Origin: Saprospiraceae bacterium
GTDB lineage: Bacteria; Bacteroidota; Bacteroidia; Chitinophagales; Saprospiraceae
Assembly (NCBI GenBank): GCA_028285545.1
Contig: JANQPA010000018.1
Location: forward strand, 62,001-126,000
Direction of reading: 5' to 3'
Length of the DNA: 64,000 bases
Position 1 is the stretch's first letter, and every line of letters begins with the position of its first letter. The notes below the pieces were generated by a model, which was not told the DNA's origin, searched no databases, and saw only the letters and a program-made list of their open reading frames with translations. Made by a program: the position numbers and the translations under genes. Below are positions 59,601-64,000 of this stretch, piece by piece.

Positions 59601-60116
59601 ACCGTCTACAACAGAAATTTTCACTGCATCCTGGGACTGATTAATCAGAGCAGACATTTTGACAAAGCCATATGCATCACTTGAATTCCACTGATATCTA
59701 TAGGTAAGATCTAAATCGTGGTTCACTTCTTCAAAGAGTATTTTGTTGCCATACTCATTTTTATAAAGATTTCTACTTACCTCATACATTCCATCAAAAC
59801 GATCTGAAAAAGGCTCCCATAATTGAGGTTTATAACCATTTTTATAGACCCAAAATATAGATTTACTTCCTGTAACTTCTACTGACTCTGTTATCTTATC
59901 ATCAGTATAATAAGGAAATAAAGAGTTATCTGAGTTTTTACGACCTGCACTCAAACCTCCATTGCTTGAGATAAACATCCAATGATTAGAATCACTTACG
60001 ATGCTCATAAAAAATGGGCGCATGCCATCGTAATTGGAAATCTTATAGAAGCGCTCGTTCGCAATTTGAACCTGGCTTATGTCTATGCTTTTTGTTGTTT
60101 GAATAGTATTTTCCAT
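56667..60116 (-). CDS. GH149-like beta-1,3-glucan phosphorylase
   Basis: A cytosolic protein of about 1149 residues, no signal peptide. Its size and segments such as GGLSAGRKNSDNSLFPYY, DYEGNWRDIFQNWEAL and DDPWSYIGYWGDHQ point to the GH94/GH149 phosphorylase clan, with GH149 (beta-1,3-glucan phosphorylase) the best fit by length and by its laminarin-locus setting. It would split beta-1,3-oligoglucosides with phosphate to give glucose-1-phosphate. The frame extends to an ATG at 60155, but that would run into the terminator stem upstream; ATG 60116 has GGAAGA just before it and is preferred. The family assignment is from motif memory, not a search. Confidence 0.72.
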   Translation of the reverse strand: MENTIQTTKSIDISQVQIANERFYKISNYDGMRPFFMSIVSDSNHWMFISSNGGLSAGRKNSDNSLFPYYTDDKITESVEVTGSKSIFWVYKNGYKPQLWEPFSDRFDGMYEVSRNLYKNEYGNKILFEEVNHDLDLTYRYQWNSSDAYGFVKMSALINQSQDAVKISVVDGIQNILPAGVGQDLQNSTSNLVDAYKRSELVSEIGLGIYALSAIIVDKAEPSEALKANVAWSLGFNDPLYLLSSFQLKKFRNRFPLNQEEDVKAEKGAYFIHSQIDLNPQTQKEWMIVADINKNHAAIAEISEMLKAEDQLWGKVLQDINLGTQRLIQLNAASDGLQLSADKFRDTRHFSNTLFNIMRGGIFDNNYQIEKWDFRDYLQKANKEVFKAHYHLIDDLTEVFTLSKLEQIAYQVEDESFKRLCLEYMPLKFSRRHGDPSRPWNKFSINTRSEVDGSKILDYEGNWRDIFQNWEALVHSYPDFIESMIHKFLNATTFDGYNPYRVTKDGFDWEIIEPDDPWSYIGYWGDHQIIYLLKLLEFSENHLPGHLLSNCEDEIFVYANVPYKIKSHQDILNNPKDTIEFDEELDHKVRKMREELGADGALLRTKENAIHKANFMEKILATVLAKLSNFIPEGGIWMNTQRPEWNDANNALVGNGVSMVTLYYLRRFLNFFKEILSDTEIEEVSISKELLVFYHQIVRTFEQYLPLLSGKINDEDRKTILDELGQAASNYRLQIYQQSFSGKKKNISLKDLSHFIDLSLQFLEHSIKANKREDHLYHAYNLMTQTSEDDISISYLSEMLEGQVAVLSSGYLSSKEALNVLDGLKQSKLFREDQYSYLLYPNKELPLFREKNNIPEQEVAESELLAQLLKDGNLQIIEKDINNRYHFNGNFKNANDVEAALKGLESTNYAQLAIKERKLILQIFEQVFNHKAFTGRSGTFFGYEGLGSIYWHMVSKLQLAVQECCLRAVHNKESEETVGRLLEHYYEINAGIGVHKSPSLYGAFPTDPYSHTPAGKGAQQPGMTGQVKEDILSRFGELGVFVKEGQLILNPCLLKREEFLLEPQVFKYFDVHSEQKEIHLNRDSLCFTYCQVPIVYQLASHNSLKVVSSDNTTAEYQSLTLDATISRQIFERTGNVAQIFVTLNESELK

Positions 60117-60137
60117 TAATCTTCCTTGACAAAAGCT

Positions 60138-60193
60138 AGAGTCATCCCTCCACATCAGGATTTACATGCTTCTTGAATAAGAGGGATGACTCT
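60138..60193 (-). terminator. Hairpin between GH16 and the phosphorylase gene
   Basis: A 13-bp perfect stem AGAGTCATCCCTC / GAGGGATGACTCT (60138-60150 with 60181-60193) with a 30-nt loop is followed on the minus strand by TTTTGTC. It may attenuate transcription from the surface-protein genes into the intracellular enzyme genes. Confidence 0.7.
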
Positions 60194-60207
60194 GGTTATT
60201 TTATTAA

Positions 60208-61074
60208 TTAATTATTGACTTCTCTAAATACACGCACATAGTCTACTAGCATCGATTGTGGAAAATTGGTCTGACTTGTTGGAAAACCAACATAATTACC
60301 TCCCACTGCTACATTTAAAAGGATATAGAAAGAATGGTCATAAACCCATTGCCCAGGTGCATCATCAGGCGTAACTTCCTGGTAAAGCACATCATCCACG
60401 TAAAAGTGTATAAAACCCTCTCCCCACTCTACTGCAAAGACGTGAAAATCAGTATCAAATCGGTCATTTTCAAAGCCAAAGCTTTTAGTAATAGGCGAAC
60501 CACCCGAATAACCAGGGCCATGCAGTGATCCATGAATAATATTTGGCTCCTGACCACGATATTCCATGATATCAATTTCTCCATTCTGAGGCCAGGTAGC
60601 TACATCTTCATTAGCTCCCAGCAACCAAAAGGCTGGCCAAATGCCAGGCCCCCAAGGCAATTTAATACGAGCCTCGAATCGTCCGTAGGCTTGTTCAAAA
60701 AGTCCTTTTGTAGTGATTCTTCCAGAGGTAAAGGGCGAACCGGCAAAACTCTCCCGTAGGGCCGTGATGGCTAAATTACCATTGCCATCTAAGGATACAT
60801 TTTCTGTGCGGTCAGTATAGTACTGTAATTCCATATTTCCCCATCCACATCCTGCAGGTCGGTCACAGCCAGCACCCACATCAAAGGCCCAATTTGCCGG
60901 GTCAAGAGCAGTACCAGCAGTCCCTTCGAAATTATCTTCCCATACCAATTGCCATTCTCGATCTTTAACAAAGTTTTCCTCATCATTACAACTTGGAAGT
61001 GCAATGAATACGAATGCCAAAAGTAGGCCACTTAAAATGAAATAATTGTTCTTATTTATATTTAAAAATTCCAT
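60208..61074 (-). CDS. GH16 endo-beta-1,3-glucanase (laminarinase) lipoprotein
   Basis: Family 16 jelly-roll endoglucanase of about 288 residues. The lipoprotein signal ends in FIALPSC. The catalytic motif is GEIDIMEY, with nucleophile E166 and acid/base E171 and the M insertion typical of laminarinases, as opposed to the EIDIE lichenase form. YYTDRTENV, GRFEARIKLP and WPAFWLLG are standard flanking motifs. The frame starts at a TTG, so ATG 61074 is preferred. It is expected on the cell surface, next to the glycan-binding protein encoded upstream. Confidence 0.94.
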   Translation of the reverse strand: MEFLNINKNNYFILSGLLLAFVFIALPSCNDEENFVKDREWQLVWEDNFEGTAGTALDPANWAFDVGAGCDRPAGCGWGNMELQYYTDRTENVSLDGNGNLAITALRESFAGSPFTSGRITTKGLFEQAYGRFEARIKLPWGPGIWPAFWLLGANEDVATWPQNGEIDIMEYRGQEPNIIHGSLHGPGYSGGSPITKSFGFENDRFDTDFHVFAVEWGEGFIHFYVDDVLYQEVTPDDAPGQWVYDHSFYILLNVAVGGNYVGFPTSQTNFPQSMLVDYVRVFREVNN

Positions 61075-61119
61075 GTTCAAAATATTGTTTTTGCAAAATG
61101 CACATTTATAAAATCGTTC

Positions 61120-64000
61120 TTACTCTTTGTAGAAATAGATGTTATCTACCCAAATAGTCGTGGCTGCCAAAGGTCGACCAACTAATATGTACTGTGCCAT
61201 GTTTTGCTTGGTAACCAGGCCGGTAAAATCACTCAATGGAATATCATAGCTGATCCATTGGCCCTGAGCAGGAGTTTGGAACTCGACCTGATGATTCACA
61301 TCATCACCACCACCGAATGCGCCATCGGCTCCAAAATCTACCAGATTTATGGCAAATAGCTCGAAATCTGGCGACCATACATCAATATGGATATGAGTCA
61401 TATCACTGATATCAAGGGTATTGGCTACCGTTTCAATGCCGGCAAACTCAAGCGCAGAATACTTCTTGGTTGCATTTCCATCTACGGTCACATCTTCAAA
61501 AGTAGCATTTGACCAGTCTGTTTTCCAGGTATCTACTGGTACATCCGTGTAAGCATCACTGAATAAGGAGATTACATTGGCCTCATCTCGGGTCGGTGCA
61601 GGGGCTGCTATAGAAGGTTCAGTAGAACCGCCACCGCCGCCACCGTCGGCATTATAAAAATAGATATTATCTACAAAAATAGTCGTGGCTGCCAAAGGTC
61701 GACCAACCAAGATGTACTGAGCCAAATTTTGTTTGGTAACCAGGCCAGTAAAATCACTCAAGGGGATATCATAGCTGATCCATTGGCCCTGAGCAGGAGT
61801 TTGGTATTCAACTTGATGGTTTACATCATCACCACCGCCAAATGCACCATCAGCTCCAAAATCTACCAGATTTATGGCAAATAGCTCAAAATCGGAGGAC
61901 CATACATCAATGTGCAAATGAGTCATTCCACTAACATCTAAGGTATTGGCTACCGTTTCAATACCCGCAAACTCAAGCGCAGAATACTTCTTCGTTGCAT
62001 TTCCATCTACGGTCACATCTTCAAAGGTAGCATTTGACCAGTCTGTTTTCCATGTATCTACTGGTACATCCGTGTAAGCATCGCTAAATAAGGAGATTAC
62101 ATCAGCTTCGTTTTGTGTTGGAGCAGGCGCTGCAATCGTAGGTTCAGTAGCACTACCACCACCGTCAGCATTATAGAAATAGATATTGTCGACAAAAACA
62201 GTCGTGGCTGCCAAAGGTCGGCCAACCAATATATACTGAGCCAAATTTTGCTTGGTAACCAGGCCAGTAAAATCACTCAAGGGGATATCATAGCTGATCC
62301 ATTGGCCTTGAGCAGGCGTTTGGTATTCAACTTGATGGTTCACATCATCACCACCGCCAAAGGCATTGTCAGCTCCAAAATCTACCAGATTTATGGCAAA
62401 TAGCTCAAAATCCGGTGACCATACATCAATATGCAAATGAGTCATTCCACTAACATCTAAGGTATTGGCTACCGTTTCAATACCGGCAAACTCAAGAGCA
62501 GAATACTTCTTCGTTGCATTTCCATCCACTGTAACATCCTCAAATACAGCATTTGACCAGTCTGTTCTCCAGGTATCTACAGGCACATCATTATAAGCAT
62601 CACTAAATAAGGAAATGACATCAGCCTCATTTTGGGTAGGAGTAGGAGCTGCAATCGTAGGTTCTGTAGCACCACCGCTTCCTCCACCTCCTTTATAGAA
62701 ATAAATATTATCTACAAATACAGTATTGGGATCACCAGATATGACGATCTGTGCAAGGTTCCCCTTTCCCGTCAAGCCAGCAAAATCAGATAAAGGTAAA
62801 TCAATACTTACCCAAGATTCTGTTGCTAATGCCGGATTGGTATTGGCATCAATAACAATTTCATGGTCTGTATCATCACCACCTTGGAAAGCATTATCGG
62901 GTCCAAAATCTACCAATTTAACTCTAAAGGCTGCTGGTGGAGCACTTGGATCCGGTGTCCAAATATCCATGTGGAAACGTTCCATTGAAGAGATGTTAAC
63001 GGTTTGGGAAGTAAACTCAATTCCAGTAAAGTTCAAACCTCTATACAATTTCACATCATTCCCATCAATCTGCTCATCAGATACTGCTGCTTGTCCCCAT
63101 TCGGCAGAATAGGTATCAACTGGCACATCATCATAAGCATTACTGTATATTGAAATTACATCCTCTGCTGCTGCAGTTGGCGTTGGAGCTGGTGCTTCTG
63201 GTCCATCAATTTTGACTTCTCCTGCATTATAGTAATAGACATTATCTACAAATACATTTGGTATGTCTCCTGATAGTACTAACTGAGCAATATTTCCTTT
63301 GTTAACTAAGCCCGCAAAATCTAGTAATGGAATATCAAGGCTTACCCAGGTTTCGGTGGCTAGTGGTGGACTTGAAATGGTAACTTCATGGAAAGAGTCA
63401 TCACCACCATCAAAATTGCCATCAGCACCATAATCACGAAGCAAAATTCTGAATGCTTTAGCATCGGTTGGATCAGGAGTCCAGATATCCATATGAAAAT
63501 GGGTCATTTCAGAAGCATTAATCTTCTCAGCTTCGGTCAGGATACCCACAAAATTAAGCATATTGTATTTTTTCACATCATCATCACCGATCTTAACATC
63601 TGCCAATTGAGTTGTTGAAAATTCCCAGAATGGATTCCAGGTATCAACTAGTACATCATTATAAGCGTTACTGAACATAGAAATTACACTATCAGGACTA
63701 ACGGTAGGTGTTGGTGCTGGTTCAGGTGGTAGTAAAGGTTCTCCTGATGATTCGACCGTCATAGATCCAATAGCATCCTCATCACCAAAAGTGGCTTTTA
63801 TTACAGAGGTACCCGCATCTAAAACAGTAACTTCCCCATTTCCATTGACAGTAGCTACTGACATATCTGAAGAAGAAAAGTTATAATACCCGTTGGCCAG
63901 TTCTACTCTTTGGTCCACCCCAGAAGGTAAATTAAAGGTGGCAAACAGACCTCCTATATTTAGTTTATTTCCTGTTTCGGCACTGACTGTCTGGTCCTGC
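61120..64000 (-). CDS. Multi-module surface glycan-binding protein, 5' end beyond the window
   Basis: The frame is open to the right edge, so the start is missing. In protein order the visible part has a bacterial Ig-like (BIG2) domain with SDMSVATVNGNGEVTVLDAG. Five modules of roughly 165-180 residues follow, each opening with VISxFSxAYxDVxVDTW and closing with FVDNxYFY, the ending of carbohydrate-binding beta-sandwiches. Modules 3-5 are nearly identical; modules 1 and 2 are diverged. Linkers are rich in Pro, Ala, Thr and Gly. No catalytic residues are seen. The position before GH16 suggests a laminarin-binding SusE/F-like surface protein, with SusC/D expected upstream. Glycan binding is inferred. 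Confidence 0.75.
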   Translation of the reverse strand, partial: QDQTVSAETGNKLNIGGLFATFNLPSGVDQRVELANGYYNFSSSDMSVATVNGNGEVTVLDAGTSVIKATFGDEDAIGSMTVESSGEPLLPPEPAPTPTVSPDSVISMFSNAYNDVLVDTWNPFWEFSTTQLADVKIGDDDVKKYNMLNFVGILTEAEKINASEMTHFHMDIWTPDPTDAKAFRILLRDYGADGNFDGGDDSFHEVTISSPPLATETWVSLDIPLLDFAGLVNKGNIAQLVLSGDIPNVFVDNVYYYNAGEVKIDGPEAPAPTPTAAAEDVISIYSNAYDDVPVDTYSAEWGQAAVSDEQIDGNDVKLYRGLNFTGIEFTSQTVNISSMERFHMDIWTPDPSAPPAAFRVKLVDFGPDNAFQGGDDTDHEIVIDANTNPALATESWVSIDLPLSDFAGLTGKGNLAQIVISGDPNTVFVDNIYFYKGGGGSGGATEPTIAAPTPTQNEADVISLFSDAYNDVPVDTWRTDWSNAVFEDVTVDGNATKKYSALEFAGIETVANTLDVSGMTHLHIDVWSPDFELFAINLVDFGADNAFGGGDDVNHQVEYQTPAQGQWISYDIPLSDFTGLVTKQNLAQYILVGRPLAATTVFVDNIYFYNADGGGSATEPTIAAPAPTQNEADVISLFSDAYTDVPVDTWKTDWSNATFEDVTVDGNATKKYSALEFAGIETVANTLDVSGMTHLHIDVWSSDFELFAINLVDFGADGAFGGGDDVNHQVEYQTPAQGQWISYDIPLSDFTGLVTKQNLAQYILVGRPLAATTIFVDNIYFYNADGGGGGGSTEPSIAAPAPTRDEANVISLFSDAYTDVPVDTWKTDWSNATFEDVTVDGNATKKYSALEFAGIETVANTLDISDMTHIHIDVWSPDFELFAINLVDFGADGAFGGGDDVNHQVEFQTPAQGQWISYDIPLSDFTGLVTKQNMAQYILVGRPLAATTIWVDNIYFYKE
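61130..62690 (-). repeat. Three near-identical tandem coding repeats (modules 3-5)
   Basis: The same word AGTCGTGGCTGCC (plus strand) recurs at 61156, 61681 and 62200, giving periods of 525 and 519 bp. The 6-bp difference comes from the glycine linker. The copies agree over most bases with scattered synonymous and a few amino-acid changes, indicating recent duplication or gene conversion. Confidence 0.9.

Noticed and set aside
61130-62690. Regular repeats that might suggest a CRISPR or satellite
   Set aside because: The repeats are about 520 bp, fully in frame and encode protein modules.
1-64000. Search by eye for tRNA, rRNA, riboswitch, CRISPR, integrase or IS transposase genes
   Set aside because: None was recognised; spacers are short and contain only terminators, promoter-like boxes, repeats and one gene remnant.

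Overview
The window looks like a chromosome segment of a marine-type Bacteroidota bacterium, most likely order Cytophagales or a relative. The DNA is AT-rich. Several genes are preceded by the Bacteroidota -7 promoter box TAnnTTTG or TAnnTTCG. The gene content is typical of the phylum: PorT-type outer membrane barrels, DUF3810, DUF4097, BshC (bacillithiol), a UbiE-PorT gene pair, TlpA-like secreted thioredoxins, many lipoproteins, and a beta-glucan utilisation locus. I see no rRNA, tRNA, CRISPR array, IS element or phage gene.

Layout. 0.3-12.2 kb holds housekeeping and conserved genes: PPK2, DUF58, thioredoxin, DUF3810, a methyltransferase, 3-hydroxyacyl-CoA dehydrogenase, a TPR protein, gyrA, then ubiE-porT and an ACP phosphodiesterase. 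12.4-20.8 kb holds ychF, a DEDDh exonuclease, an engB / acyltransferase / voltage-gated channel operon, an outer membrane barrel and an S9 peptidase lipoprotein. 21.0-24.98 kb carries an ECF sigma factor, a likely anti-sigma factor, a DUF4097 protein and bshC. 24.97-29.2 kb holds a LytS-type kinase with a damaged start, a barrel protein, a decayed M28-peptidase fragment and two secreted proteins. 29.2-38.6 kb is a minus-strand block for peptide and amide metabolism: RidA lipoprotein, penicillin acylase, M28 peptidase, TlpA-like protein, adenylate cyclase, M81 peptidase and cupin. 38.8-49.6 kb returns to core functions (accD, hemE, a dicarboxylate symporter, KdsC-like phosphatase, UbiA-type prenyltransferase, Maf) and includes a large TIR-like/TPR/SDR fusion protein.

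49.5-64.0 kb is a minus-strand beta-1,3-glucan (laminarin-type) utilisation locus that continues past the right edge. In transcription order it encodes a multi-module surface glycan-binding protein (partial), a GH16 endo-glucanase lipoprotein, a GH149-like beta-1,3-glucan phosphorylase, a GH3 glucosidase lipoprotein, a GH17 lipoprotein, a GH30 lipoprotein, an MFS/GPH sugar transporter and a GH17 enzyme without a signal peptide. The inferred route is surface binding and cutting, trimming of beta-1,3 and beta-1,6 links in the periplasm, import of oligosaccharides, and phosphorolysis inside the cell.

Most unusual observations: (1) at least ten genes are followed, at or just after the stop codon, by short degenerate tandem repeats with a strict 7-, 8- or 14-bp period, different at each locus, and three of these run to or nearly to the next start codon; (2) a 907-residue protein joins a TIR-like domain, an acidic linker, TPRs and a complete short-chain dehydrogenase; (3) a six-helix voltage-gated channel has a TIEGW selectivity filter resembling calcium channels; (4) three tandem modules of the glycan-binding protein are almost identical, with a DNA period of 519-525 bp; (5) two palindromic elements share a paired mini-hairpin design.
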